The notes: generated by a model from the letters alone, not told the origin. Shown: positions 46,416-57,217, numbered from the stretch's first letter. The stretch is DNA of 64,000 bases from Gyromitra esculenta (GCA_038503075.1 JBCAML010000005.1:496001-560000); one strand, 5' to 3'. Program-made: numbers and translations.

Positions 46416-48017
46416 ATGTCGCTACCCGCCCTCCCGTCCCCCGTTCTCGCAGCGATCGTCGCCCGCGGCCAGCTCGATCTCCCCGACATCGCCGCTCTCC
46501 GGCTCGTCTCCCGCGCCCACCATGCTGCCTTCACCTCGCGGGACGTCGCAGTCTTTCTCCTGCGCCATTTCTTCCCTTTCGCGCCGTACGATGTGGGACG
46601 GGAGGCCGAGGCTTTCAGCTCGCTGTGCCGCCGGCTGTACCGGCTGAGATACGAAAAGTGGACCTTGGACTGGGAAGTCTCCTTGCCCAACAGCACCGAC
46701 ACCAGCACCGACCCCGACGCCGCGTTCCCGCCCGACGGCTTCCGCCTCTTTGACGCCGACTCCGACGAAGGCTACTTCCTCACCGCCTTCGCCGACCCCG
46801 ACAACCCCGAGTCCACGCTGATCTGCGTCCGCAACCTCCTCGCCGCCCAAGACGTGACCGTCTCCGTCCCGCACCAAGACCTCACCAGCATCTCCATGGC
46901 CGCCGGCAAAGTCCTGCTAACCTACACCACCCCCGCCGCATCCTCGATCCTGATCCTGACCGACTGCCGCACGGCCACCCACCGCACCCTCTGGTCCGCC
47001 TCCCTCACCACCCCGATCTTCCCCGGCCACCACCACCACCACCACCCCGGCCACCTGACGCCGCCGCACGGCCATAGAGCCCTGCAGCCCGTCTTCAACT
47101 CCCACTACACCGCCTTCCTAAACCACCTCACCCCGTCCTCGACCCTGCACGTCCTGCGCTTCACCTCCACAGCCCTGCATCCATGCAGCCTGCGCATCTC
47201 GCCCTCGAGCATCCTCTCCTTCACTCCAGACACCGCCGGAACCCACCTGCTGGTGTGCGAGCGCTTCCACCACCACCACAACCTCCACCGCGTGGTCCTC
47301 ATCTGCGGGCACACCGGCGCCTCCATCTGCGCGTTCCACCCCGCGGTCTCCCCGCAGTTCCACGCCTTCCCTGCGCGGGACCTGCACGCGCAGATCTCGC
47401 CCGCCGGGGAGGAAGTCGTCGTGTGGACTTCGGTGCGGAGCGCGGAGTACCGCGCGGGGCTGCTGGGACAGCTTATGGTGTTTTCGATCGCGGACGGGAA
47501 GGCGGAGGCGAAGGCGAAGATGCGGTATTTTGGGGGCGCTGGGACTACTGGTGGTGGTGGTGGGGGTGGGACTGGCGAGTCGTGGTTTTGCGGCGCGTTG
47601 GGCGTGGGCGTGGTCGTGGGCATGGGCGGTGCGCAGGTCGTGGGCTTTGGAGGAGGACTGAATCTGGATTTGGAGCACGCGGGGAGCGGCGAGTGGGTTA
47701 ATGTTTGGAACTTTAGACCGGTGCGCTGGAGGGCTGCGGGGAGGTGGGTTGGTGCCAGATGGGTGGTTAGGGAAGCATGCAAGGGGGAGGAGGTGGTGGT
47801 TGGGGTTATGAGGATTGCGGATGTCGAGGGCGGTGAGGGCTGGGGGATGAGTAGGGGGAGCGGGGTGAGTGACGGCAGAGGGAGTTTGGGGGGTGACCAT
47901 GAGCAGGTTCAGGTTGATGCTAGGGAGCTGGCCATGAGGTTGGCGAAAATGGAGAAAGAACGGGAAGGGGGGAAGAAGAAGGGGTGGAGGGAGAAGCTGT
48001 TGTCTGTGTGGAGGTAG
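46416..48017 (+). CDS. F-box protein
   Basis: A single-exon 533-residue protein. The N-terminus LPALPSPVLAAIVARGQLDLPDIAALRLVSRAHHAAF matches the F-box, which links targets to Skp1-cullin ubiquitin ligases. The rest has alternating short beta-type segments resembling a diverged propeller (for example VLLTYTTPAASSILILTDC, HVLRFTSTALHPCSLRIS), a Gly-rich loop (about 380-390), a His-rich loop near 200-210 and a Lys/Glu-rich C-terminus. The target is unknown. The coding strand is very C-rich in its first two thirds and turns G-rich from about 47.45 kb, which opens long antisense frames (47105-47900) that are shadows. Confidence 0.78.
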   Translation: MSLPALPSPVLAAIVARGQLDLPDIAALRLVSRAHHAAFTSRDVAVFLLRHFFPFAPYDVGREAEAFSSLCRRLYRLRYEKWTLDWEVSLPNSTDTSTDPDAAFPPDGFRLFDADSDEGYFLTAFADPDNPESTLICVRNLLAAQDVTVSVPHQDLTSISMAAGKVLLTYTTPAASSILILTDCRTATHRTLWSASLTTPIFPGHHHHHHPGHLTPPHGHRALQPVFNSHYTAFLNHLTPSSTLHVLRFTSTALHPCSLRISPSSILSFTPDTAGTHLLVCERFHHHHNLHRVVLICGHTGASICAFHPAVSPQFHAFPARDLHAQISPAGEEVVVWTSVRSAEYRAGLLGQLMVFSIADGKAEAKAKMRYFGGAGTTGGGGGGGTGESWFCGALGVGVVVGMGGAQVVGFGGGLNLDLEHAGSGEWVNVWNFRPVRWRAAGRWVGARWVVREACKGEEVVVGVMRIADVEGGEGWGMSRGSGVSDGRGSLGGDHEQVQVDARELAMRLAKMEKEREGGKKKGWREKLLSVWR

Positions 48018-50367
48018 GGCTGAATTTGGTGGGATAGACGGTGGAGTTTTTCTTCCTTGTCTGATAAGGCGGGCTCTTGTTTCTTAATTCTGCATTGGGT
48101 GGCTATTTTGTGCATGATACCATTGGCGTATTTCAGTGGGCTGATAATAGAACAAGATTATCTAGCACTATGTGTGCTCTGGTTAGGGTAGTCTAAATTA
48201 AAGACAGTTCATGGCATATTGTTTTGGTTTCAACAGGTTTGTCAATATCGTGGTTGTAGATTTGTCTTAGAGATATATTGGGTCTCTACTCTTGAATTAT
48301 CCACCGAGCACTACAGGAGTTCTATCACAGATCTCTTGCGTGTAGTTGTCTCGACGCGATTAAGCGAGTGATATTACATGAATATATCTATAGGAGGAGA
48401 GGACATGCATGAAGAGAACCCTAGACGACATGTAAATTCTTTGCTGTATTCTCGCAGTGATTATAGCGCGCCATGGCGTAGCCTAAGTCAACTAAACAAT
48501 GAGGGAGTATCGTGGAAAAATCAAACCTCCCGATGGTACATATCTATGCCAGAAAAATCGAGCTGCATCCAGATCCTGGTACGGGCGACCACAAAGTCAC
48601 TTACATATCAAACGCATGCTGACAGATGGGAAGGAACATCTCATACAGGCCCCAGTGACAAAAGCTACATCTTGGAGCAGGGGTGGGGATCCTTCTCTGG
48701 GAGGCACCAACACATACGATATTGGAGTGATTCGAACTCGATCCTTCGCCCCTCCAAATAAACCCAACTGTGACCTTTAGTCACTAGGCTATTCTCATTT
48801 GGGCTGGACATAGATATTTCTTAAATATTGTTAAGGCAACTCTTCCCCTAAAACTATAAGTTGTCCATTTTCCCTTCTAGGTATCAACATCAACATCACG
48901 CTACCGTAGAGTTTATGGCCTATCCTTCGAACTGTCAGCTTGGCTAGAATTCATCGCATTGAGCTTAGTCCCCCTATGAAGATTTTACTTGATCGTGATT
49001 TCTAACTAAAGTTAGTGTTCTAAATTTCAGTTTAGGTTAGCAGGCTAGGGAACAAGAATATATATAGCTGCACTTAAAGAATACTTATCATAGGAGTACT
49101 TTACGGCCATTAAATCTTCTCTGTGAGTTGTGGCGAGTATATCGCTCTCCAAAGATATAGATCCATGTATCTTCTTAAAGGGCAAAAGCTTCGCTATAGA
49201 ATACCTCTTCGTAGGCATTGTCGCCGTCGAAATCATCTTGAGGCGACTAAATTAACGAACCTTGGCCGGAACTACCTTTTTATAAGACTATGAAGATATT
49301 CGAGCACTTTCCAGCTTGCATTATAAACACACCCTACTAGCCACCAACCTACAGGAGGGACACTATTGTACCCTTGAATCCTTATTTGCACATCAGCTCA
49401 AGTTCCCCGCTTTTCTAAACCAATATAGTATTCCGCAAAGTCCCCCCTATCACCGTGGAAACCTACTATAGAGTCCAAAGGCTGTCATTGGGGTCAGCCA
49501 TGGCGTGGAAATATTGATCAATATATATCTAAGATAATATATAACAGGCAAAATAGAAACAATAGGGCCCTTGGTTCTTGATTACTGACAGATGCCGAAC
49601 CTTAAAGCTAGTATAGCAAAGATCTTCAAGTCCAGCGACAACGTTCTAGACCTAGCATAGCAGTCTATCTTCTAGTCTGGTTTCAGGGGCTCGTCGTGGA
49701 GCCCTTGGCAAGTAGGAAGCTGCTTTGGGCTAGAAAACTGCCTTCTTACACTAAAAAGTAGCGGAATTTAGTGATAAAATGGATATCTACAAAGCGAACA
49801 GCGCTCCAAGTATATGGTCAGTATAATTGGATAATGTTAAAGACCTGGAAAAGCACATTAGACTAAACGGGGAGACGGTCTCGACCAAGCTGAATGATAA
49901 ACAAAAAATCTAAAGTCACACAAGACAACTCTACGGATAGGAAGGTGTTAAAAGACTCCCCTGGTGCTTAACATAAGCAAGAACTTGATAGATATATCTC
50001 CCGTTAGCGTGTTCCATCTTCCACGTTTTTCATTTATCGGTTCGTCGCCCCGGGATGATTGTCAGAATATCTCATTCGGGATCTGTCCCGAGCACGTGTA
50101 GAAACAGTTGCAGCTATGATATACGGTGCGTTTGTCGGGAATGCAAATTGCAGAGATATTAGATGACGTACGCATTCCAAATTGACACAACCATTAGAAA
50201 CCAGCCCTTTGGATTTCTAGACGTTGCTTGAGCCAACGCGTAGTCTGGCTGTAGTCTTCGGTGCTAGGCTATATATGATCTTGATTGTGCGCTGGCAACG
50301 TTCTGCCATATGGACATGGTATTCAAAAATTTGTAGAATAAAGATGAGTGCCAAGTGGTGCTCAGCA
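48018..50367. other. AT-rich gene-poor spacer
   Basis: No recognisable gene. CGAGTGATA lies at 48365, about 350 bp past the F-box stop. A possible tRNA-derived relic lies at 48727-48791. Around 49.6-49.9 kb the sequence looks vaguely gene-like but is full of stops. Confidence 0.45.
48727..48791 (-). other. tRNA-like relic with A- and B-box-like sequences
   Basis: On the minus strand TAGCCTAGTGACT (48779-48791) resembles a Pol III A box and GAGTTCGAATCAC (48727-48739) a B box, about 40 bp apart as in tRNA genes. The D-arm-like GCCT/AGGT pairs, but the anticodon and T stems do not close, so it is not a functional tRNA. A tRNA pseudogene or SINE head is possible. Confidence 0.3.
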
Positions 50368-50562
50368 ATGAAAATAATACTATCACTGTATTTAACAGCA
50401 TGGATTCCGGCGGGGAAGGCTCAAGCCACTCCCGGTGCCGAGCCCGGCTGTTTCAGCCAAGGGGAGATCGTCAATTTACTCAGTACAAGTAGTCTATCTT
50501 AATCACGTACGCAAGCATCACGGATTGTTCAAGATGACTGCTATTTAGATCCCCAAGCTTAG
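50368..50562 (+). CDS. Candidate tiny secreted peptide (47 residues, two Cys)
   Basis: Exon 50368-50482 begins MKIILSLYLTAWIPAGKAQA, which looks like a signal peptide, then TPGAEPGCFSQGEIVNLL. A GT...AG interval (50483-50533, 51 bp) joins in frame to a short second exon ending NDCYLDPQA and a stop at 50562. A TATATAT stretch lies about 95 bp upstream. The mature product would be about 27 residues with two cysteines. I recognise no family. The frame is short and the AT-rich surroundings could produce this by chance. Confidence 0.25.
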
Positions 50563-51409
50563 TTTGTGGTGTTTCCCAATCTAAGTAGTCGAGAACTTCT
50601 GCAAAAAATAACGACATTCGCAAGATCTAGAAAACGTCTACCGAATTAGATGCACGAGCTTGATCTAACCAAAAGGTCGTAGACAGCCCCTCAGTTAACA
50701 GAGGTTTACTAGGTAGCTGAAATGCCAAGTTCATTTGGCTATAATATCGGCTTCTAACAGTGGGGATTCCGAATCCCGGACCTGCAATTCTTACCCCTAC
50801 ATCATTTTACGGAAGATTTGGCCGAAAACACCGCAACTAGCGTACCCCACATAACTTTAAGTGGACTAAAATCCTTGAAAATCAAAAACACTTTACGTTT
50901 CACTAGTTATCTCCGCAATACCGCAAAAAAAATCTTGGTTTAGATATTGTTGGCTAATAAATTTTCAGTGCATCGTGATCAATCCTTCCCAATATACTCC
51001 GAGGTTTATAGGTTTTCTGGGCCGGTAACCTTACCGCATGCCCGCGATTTTTAACGCTTTGGGCTATCATTTATTCTAAAGTCTATGTCGAAGTTACCAA
51101 ATGTGGTTAAACGATGATCAGTTCTCTGCTGGGTGAATGATCGCTGGTCGTGGGAATTAATCAACGCCCAAATCCGAAAATAAGCTACATGGGAGTACCG
51201 GATTGAAGGATTTGCAATAATTGTCGGGATACATGTGCTTACCCTCAGGGAAACAGTAATTTAACAGCTAAGGGAAATCAGTATATAAACATCCGCCTTC
51301 GCCCCGACTCTCTGAATCACCATCCTCACTCTCCACATCATTCCTTTACAGTACTACGATCCTTCTCACTCATTTTCAAGCAATCTAGACCAACTCAAGA
51401 ATATCAGTC
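50563..51409. other. Spacer and promoter of the second AA9 gene
   Basis: No gene seen. TATATAAA at 51282-51289 lies 121 bp upstream of the AA9 start, with a C/A-rich leader. Confidence 0.5.
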
Positions 51410-52406
51410 ATGAAGCCCGCAGCTCTTCTTGCTTTGGCCTCCCTCTTTGCTACTCAGGCAACAGCCCATACCACGCTCCAATGGTTCTGGACTAATGCTT
51501 CAACTTCGACTCAAACATGTGTCCGTCAGCCGCCCAACAACAATCCTGTTCAGGATGTCACTAGCAAAGATATGGCTTGTAACGTCAACGGTGGTGTTCC
51601 AGCTTCAAGCGTCTGTGCAGTCACTGCCGGAGATACTGTGATTCACGAATGGCATCATACCAACAGAGCTCAGGCAGCCACCGATTCTGATGACCCGATT
51701 GCTGCGAGGTATAAGGTTCCCAGGGTCCTTAAATGTCCTTCCGTTTACTAAAGCGCTTCGTACAGTCACAAGGGACCAATCATCACATACTTGGCCAAAG
51801 TCACAGATGCAGGAACTGTCACCGACGTTAACTCTCTAGATTGGTTTAAGATTGCTCAGGATGGTTTGAGCGGAGGTGTTTGGGCTGTTGACAAATTTTA
51901 CGCAGCCAAGACAGGAAAATGGAGTGTAAGCTATCCGTGAAGACTAACCTCAAACCCATTACTTTTCACTGACAGCATCAACTTTTTTTTCTCCTCAGGT
52001 TACCATCCCCAAGAACATCCCCAACGGTGATTATCTCCTGCGTGGAGAAATTATCGCGCTTCACTCTGCCGGCTCTTACCCGGGTGCACAACTCTATATC
52101 GGCTGTGTGCAGATAAGAGTTACCGGTGCTACCGGTGGAACACCTTCGCCAACAGCTAAATTTCCAGGTAAGTTTAGCTTTAGCAATTAATACTGTATTT
52201 GATTAAAACTAATATTTCTAGGCGCTTACAAATCGACTGATCCTGGTATCACGGTCAATATCTACTCTGGAATTACCACCTACACTATCCCTGGTCGTAA
52301 GTACTCCGATAAACTCTTATCTCGTTGTGCATGAAGCTAATAGTCCATGTTTGCAGCTGCTGTTTTCTCTAGTACATCTTCCAAGGCGAAGAAGTGGATT
52401 GCTTAA
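51410..52406 (+). CDS. AA9 lytic polysaccharide monooxygenase, single domain
   Basis: Five exons (51410-51708, 51766-51925, 51999-52167, 52222-52296, 52357-52406) give 250 residues. The signal peptide (1-19) ends before His20 (HTTLQWFW), the copper-binding mature N-terminus. SHKGPIITYLA, formed across the first splice, holds the second His. GEIIALHSAGSYPGAQLYIGCVQIRV carries the second-sphere His and the axial Tyr. The C-terminus is AYKSTDPGITVNIYSGITTYTIPGP and then a short basic tail, with no linker, CBM1 or six-Cys module. It should act on cellulose outside the cell. Introns are 54-73 bp with GTATAA or GTAAG donors. Intron positions and lack of module show it is not a recent copy of the intronless AA9 gene 8 kb away. 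Confidence 0.92.
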
Positions 52407-53034
52407 GTAGTCGGATGAGCAGTGAGTTGGTGTAAAGGTGTGGGCGTACGGGTGCCGGATCTATCATTGGTGGAATTTGGTTTATGTAAATAGGGCTAGC
52501 TGGGCAATGTTGTTGTATATTATTTTAAAAATGCAGAAAGCGCTTGAGAATCCGGCAAAACTTCCCGATTCGCAATCATATAATATCACTCGTTTTTTGA
52601 ACATTTCTCGTTACTCTAAAAACATCGAAATCAATTTCTATCAAAGATTTGCATTGTATACATACATATATGTAGATGTAACTCCTATCAAGATACATGT
52701 AGTTACATGTACTAATAAGCTCTTAGTCAGTCGCCTACTTCAATAGACCAGAGTGAACTAAGCTTGTCATACAAAGTACTCTGGAAAGCACCCTAACCAC
52801 ATAAACCATGCCCTTAGCTTGCTACAAGCAGGAATACAAAGCCTATGTGTCAATTCTATGGGGTTGGAGAATCTCATTAGAAATAACGCTAGTTATTCTA
52901 AAATCACCGTTGTGAATAACCTTGTTTCCACGTGGAACGCGCATCCATCACCGTAAACTTTTAATTTCCTCCTAACATCGCAGATTTACAAGCAAGCTTT
53001 CGTCTTCCAGCAATCAATCCTATCTAAATCAACA
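52407..53034. other. Spacer
   Basis: AT-rich 3' flank of the AA9 gene. It contains TATCACTCG (52584) and two TACATGTA palindromes ten bases apart (52694, 52704). No gene seen. Confidence 0.5.
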
Positions 53035-54608
53035 ATGGCAGCTGCATATCGTGTTGTTGACCGCACACACGCGCCTCTTACGGCTCCACTCGAAGACCCA
53101 AATCCCAGTACTGCCCACCTCAAGATTCACTGGCCGAGTTCCTTCCAGCGTCTCCAAGAAACTACCCTTCAGTCAAATTTTCATACAGGAACAGATTATT
53201 CCAATGCGAAAGCCCATGGTTCTAAGTTAGGGACCGATAACTTACTAGTTCTCAATGTTTACAAGTTTGGCGCCTTCTTCGCTGGAAATTATCGACATAG
53301 AACTTGCTAACATTATTTCTTCGTTAGAACAGCTGATCATTCACCCAGCTGGGGTTTGGGCCCGTCTCCCCTATCCCCTCTTTATCTGTTTTATCCAGTT
53401 CTTCACCCAGCAGACAGGTCTCTCCCAAGGCCACCAAAATCAATCTCACTTCCTAGTGCAAGCGCGATTTTTTCTCCCAATAAGGATAGAGGGATCCTTG
53501 CTGATAGTATCTCCACCCGCCCGAACTTGATTCAGTTCTTCTTGGATCGTAAAGATTTTTCAACAAACGCCTCGTCGACTATGGTTTGTGTGCGGTTCCT
53601 GGAAGAGTTTGTCGAGTGGCGCTTGATATCCAAGCCCCAGATCACCGTCGAGACCAAGGACGAAAGGGCCCCCAACAGCCAGGAGGACTCTGCGGATGGA
53701 AATTCATCGAATTTTTTTAAAACAAGATCTCTTTTCAACCGTCTGGCCATTAAGAAGGCTTCATCTGCAAACAGTCTTCAACAGAGATTTCCGAACTCTA
53801 CTTCCCCATCGACTCCTACGAAGGGACACGCGAGACAGTCGTCTGTTTCATTGGGTAAAACTACCGCCACTAATCAACCTCGAGATATGCCCGCAGCTCA
53901 CATATTCCTCACCCCTACGATTCGTCCTGTCGATCAGCGCCGCTCTAAACCGTTGGTAAATTTATTCACCAGTTTTGTGAGTGACCTTGGAGCTGGATTG
54001 CTGCCGATGTACACTACTCTCGAAGAGGTAGCTGGCCAAGTGGGGATAGAAGTATTCTTTTCTCCAGGTACAGTCAAGAAGACTTATTGGTGGGTTTGGG
54101 AAGACACCAGCTGGAGAGTTGTTTTTGACTCTGCTGAGAAGACGTCGTTTAAAAAGGGTATGAAGGCGGTAAAGGAACGAAAAAGTGACAAAGCAGACAC
54201 TCCCAACGAAGTCTCACGGAGCGGGCGCTCACTTGCGAGAAGAGACACGGAAGGGGAAGCAAGCGAGAGGAACCTTAAATCGGAGCCGACAAGCCCGGGC
54301 TTAAGGAGCCCTTTTAAACGCTCTAATTCTAATCTAAAACGGTCTAGGAGCTCGTCGTTGGTAACATGCGGAACTGTCAAGGTAGTTCTAGGTTTCTTCT
54401 TGCCCCAAGTGAGCGATAATTAACAACTTCATCATAGTTATATTCTGCTGATCAACTAGAGCCTGTGGCGTCCGTTGATTTTTGTACCGGCCAAATGTGG
54501 ATTGTGAAAAACATGCTACTAAACACTATTGATATCGCTGTAGCCATTATGTTTGCTGTCGTCAATCTCGAGAGAGCCGTTGAAGAGGAACATGAGCAAA
54601 AGAAGTAG
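53035..54608 (+). CDS. Uncharacterised fungal protein, largely disordered
   Basis: A three-exon model (53035-53225, 53328-54408, 54462-54608) gives 472 residues. The first acceptor has a good branch point (CTAAC, 18 bases before TTAG); its donor (GTTAGG) is less certain. The last exon adds a hydrophobic segment (MWIVKNMLLNTIDIAVAIMFAVVNL) and a charged tail; without that splice the frame ends at 54423. The middle is rich in Ser, Thr, Lys and Arg, with folded-looking parts at MVCVRFLEEFVEWRL and LEEVAGQVGIEVFFSPGTVKKTYWWVWEDTSWRVVF (partly cited). No catalytic motif is recognised. No signal peptide. A membrane-tethered regulator is one possibility, but this is a guess. Confidence 0.55.
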
Positions 54609-55357
54609 GGAATACCAAAAGGCATTAAATGCTTGATCATTCTCTACACCCTTACCTAATACAAATCGTATGGTAATTTTAGGGTGCTGTAGCCTAGACG
54701 AAGGCGAGACCCTTTCGTTTGTTCTAGAGGAATTTGATATCTTTCTTCCTTTTGGAATTCATAACGGTTCAATTGGGTGTTGTATTTCTGGTTCGTGTGC
54801 GTATTTTTGTGATCCATTTGAGTAAACGAATTAAAAGTTTCTTGACTTAATAGAGTAAGCGTGGTGTTTTGGGTCATGTGTGTTGTGCGGATATTTTGTG
54901 TTACTGCTTTCGTGTTTCTGCGGTTTTGTGTTTTTGCGTTAGTGTGATTTTGTGTTTTGCGCAAGAGTACCATAATTATAACCCACGGGTTTCATATACC
55001 GATTGAATAACAAACAACAAACAACTTAATAGAGTAAGCAGAATTTGTGACATCCAAGCTGTCCCAAAGATTTACTACAAAAACTACATGTGTTCGCGCT
55101 ATATCTATCTATCTATCTATTTACATGTGTTTACGCTTACAAGCTTGCGTTGAAACGTGTGAGGCTCTATGACGCGTAAATTTTATGCCAATGCCAATGA
55201 GGAGATATCCATCTCCAACCCAGTTATGAACCAAGTGTAAGACAATTAGCCGCGAGATAGTTTTGGTCCTGATAGTTTTGTTTTGTTACCTGTGTGACAT
55301 AGTGGCTCCTGGGATATTATCGATACAAGGATTGACCACCAGCTAGCCATACAACCA

Positions 55358-55430
55358 GCTCTGGTGGCCAAGTTGGTAAGGCGCAGCACTAGTAATGCTG
55401 AGATCCTCGGTTCAACTCCGAGTCAGAGCA
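55358..55430 (+). tRNA. tRNA-Thr (anticodon AGT)
   Basis: A 73-base tRNA with acceptor arm GCTCTGG/TCAGAGC, anticodon loop CTAGTAA and a closed T-arm; no intron. A T5 run follows at 55436-55440 (Pol III terminator). It is identical to the gene at 35374-35446 in opposite orientation. Confidence 0.95.
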
Positions 55431-55973
55431 CGTTCCTTTTTGAATATTTTTGGCTCTTGGTTTTGACATTGGCATACATGTAGCTACATGCAAGTCAATC
55501 GAACTCGGTGCACACATATTTATCAGCGCGTTATGCTCCAGGCTGATGGCAACCCGGACGATCTCAAAATTAACACATAGATGTGGCATCAGAAATGTTC
55601 TCCTTGACAGAAGTAAGATAACGCAATTCTCCATAGGCCTCCCTAATTACATTATCATTTCCAGTTAATAGAATCCTGATCATGATTTATGAGGCAGGGA
55701 AGAGACATAGATTATCATACGAGGCGAAATATATCACAGCGTGCCCATACCAAATAGGGCTCTGTCTAGAGGGCGTACTAGAAATAACTCAACTTTTGAA
55801 ACCATCAGAAAATAAGTAAATCCAACACACTCTCATTTGTAATACCCTTTCACCAAGGTGACCACAAAGAAGACGCCAGCGCTTCAGCAATAATATTTCC
55901 AATCCCAACCCGAAGAGTGAAAGATATACCCTATGTTACATGTAGTCCCCATGAGAGGGGGTCCAAAAAGAAA

Positions 55974-56025
55974 TGCGACAAACCCGGATTGAACGGGTGA
56001 CCTTCAGATGACACCCCGGATAAGA

Positions 56026-56056
<31 letters not shown>

Positions 56057-56062
56057 TATCGC
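55974..56062 (-). tRNA. tRNA-Phe (anticodon GAA) with 16-bp intron
   Basis: Acceptor arm GCGATAA pairs with TTGTCGC. The D-arm is TAGCTCAGTTGGGAGAGC, the anticodon stem TCAGA/TCTGA with loop CTGAAG-A giving GAA, the T-arm ACCCG-TTCAATC-CGGGT, discriminator A. A 16-bp intron (56010-56025) sits after position 37, the canonical place in eukaryotic tRNAs. One pair of the acceptor arm is G-T. Confidence 0.93.
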
Positions 56063-56629
56063 GTCGCATGTAGTTGGCTTTAAAAAAGCGGTTGAAAAAA
56101 CGACATTTATTCTTGGCAAGAGGCTAGACAGAACTTGTGAATTTAGAGTTAGGGGTTTTTTTTTCTTAAGAGCTAGCTACACACTAAAAGATCTAGGTTT
56201 ATTTTGCGGGTCTAGTAGGGTTGAAGTTGAGGCCTAGAGTTTGGAGTGGGGATGCTTTTCTCCTTGGTTAGAGAATTGATTGGACGGTTCTCAAAAGCTC
56301 TTGACAAATTTTACGAGGGTCAACAGTCCATATAAGCGCAGAAGTTGATAAAATCTTCATCGGATGGATACTAAATATATAGATACTTATTTCTTTCAAT
56401 GGCATCTGGTTTCATCTGCAGTTCCTTGTAAGAGATTGATAAAAGCTCGATTTCTAGAGGATACTACACCACAGCAGAAGCCTTGGTAATTCGTCCAAAG
56501 TTCTGCTAGCTGTACCATCACTTTGAAGCCAAATTTACTCTCATCATACGTATTCAAAACGTATCCATTTTGACTGCAAGAATTCTTGAAGAACCCTTTC
56601 TACTCACACATATTCGTAACCACGAAAAC

Positions 56630-57217
56630 TCAGCGAACCCTATCTCCACCAGCAGTGAAGCTATCCAGCATCTTATCAAACAAACGATCGATATCACTCT
56701 GGATATTCCTGTCCTCCACCTCCTGCTCCGTTTTCGTCCCACAATTCTTCCAATCCTCAGAGGTTTCCGCCTTCTCACGGTCGATGAACGCTTGCGAGTA
56801 GCCGAGCTTCCACCTCGCAGCGTGCTGTATAAGGCGCTTCAAGTCGCCGCGGACCAAGCTGTCGGTGATCATGTACTGACATAGTCCACAGAGCATCAGG
56901 TCACAGTTCTTGCAGGCGTGAAGCTCGAAGGGGGCAACGTCATCGCAAGCCATGCAGAAAGAAGTAGCTTCTGGTTTCTCGACGAGGACGAACTTCAAGT
57001 GGGGGAGTCTGTGGAGGTACAATCTGTAGGCGAGTGAATCGGGTTTGAAGTCGGGTGACCAAGCGGCGTCAACGGGGGATGTGCAGGGACGGGAGACCAT
57101 ATCGATGGTTCTCGGGGGAGCTCTGCGGTCAGGATTAAGGCCCCGTGAAGCAAGATTATATACGAAGGATGGAAGCTTTGTGGAGGGGTATGGTGCTCTG
57201 ATTTGGAGTGGGGGCAT
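56630..57217 (-). CDS. Small zinc-finger protein (six-Cys C2-C2-C2 finger)
   Basis: A single-exon 195-residue protein. A tail of Pro and Arg residues (1-45) leads to SLAYRLYLHRLPHLKFVLVEKPEA and then a finger CMAC-x10-CKNC-x4-CGLC, i.e. C-x2-C-x10-C-x2-C-x4-C-x2-C, presumably binding zinc. The C-terminal third is helical (LVRGDLKRLIQHAARWKLGYSQAFIDREKAE region). No RING His or catalytic motif. The gene is divergent from an RBR ubiquitin ligase whose own C-terminus has a finger of exactly the same spacing, so they may act in one pathway or share ancestry. Function unknown. Confidence 0.6.
   Translation of the reverse strand: MPPLQIRAPYPSTKLPSFVYNLASRGLNPDRRAPPRTIDMVSRPCTSPVDAAWSPDFKPDSLAYRLYLHRLPHLKFVLVEKPEATSFCMACDDVAPFELHACKNCDLMLCGLCQYMITDSLVRGDLKRLIQHAARWKLGYSQAFIDREKAETSEDWKNCGTKTEQEVEDRNIQSDIDRLFDKMLDSFTAGGDRVR

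Larger units (their letters stand above)
54609..56629. other. Spacer with two tRNA genes
   Basis: Holds tRNA-Thr and tRNA-Phe (listed), a G/T-rich stretch with repeated TTTTGTGTT (54780-54960), a TCTA repeat (about 55106-55125) and two TACATGTA copies (55475, 55937). The frame antisense to the G/T tract (54656-54973) is low-complexity and not called. Confidence 0.55.

Noticed and set aside
47105..47900. Long antisense open frames (225-260 codons) opposite the F-box gene
   Set aside because: They arise from extreme G+C and codon bias of the sense gene; composition is Pro/Arg/Ala-rich without family features.
50755..50800. Palindromic GGGATTCCGAATCCC resembling a tRNA T-arm
   Set aside because: No A box or acceptor pairing at the right distance; probably chance.
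54656..54973. 105-codon minus-strand frame rich in Thr, Asn and Gln
   Set aside because: It is the reverse of a G/T-rich low-complexity tract (TTTTGTGTT repeats), not a gene.
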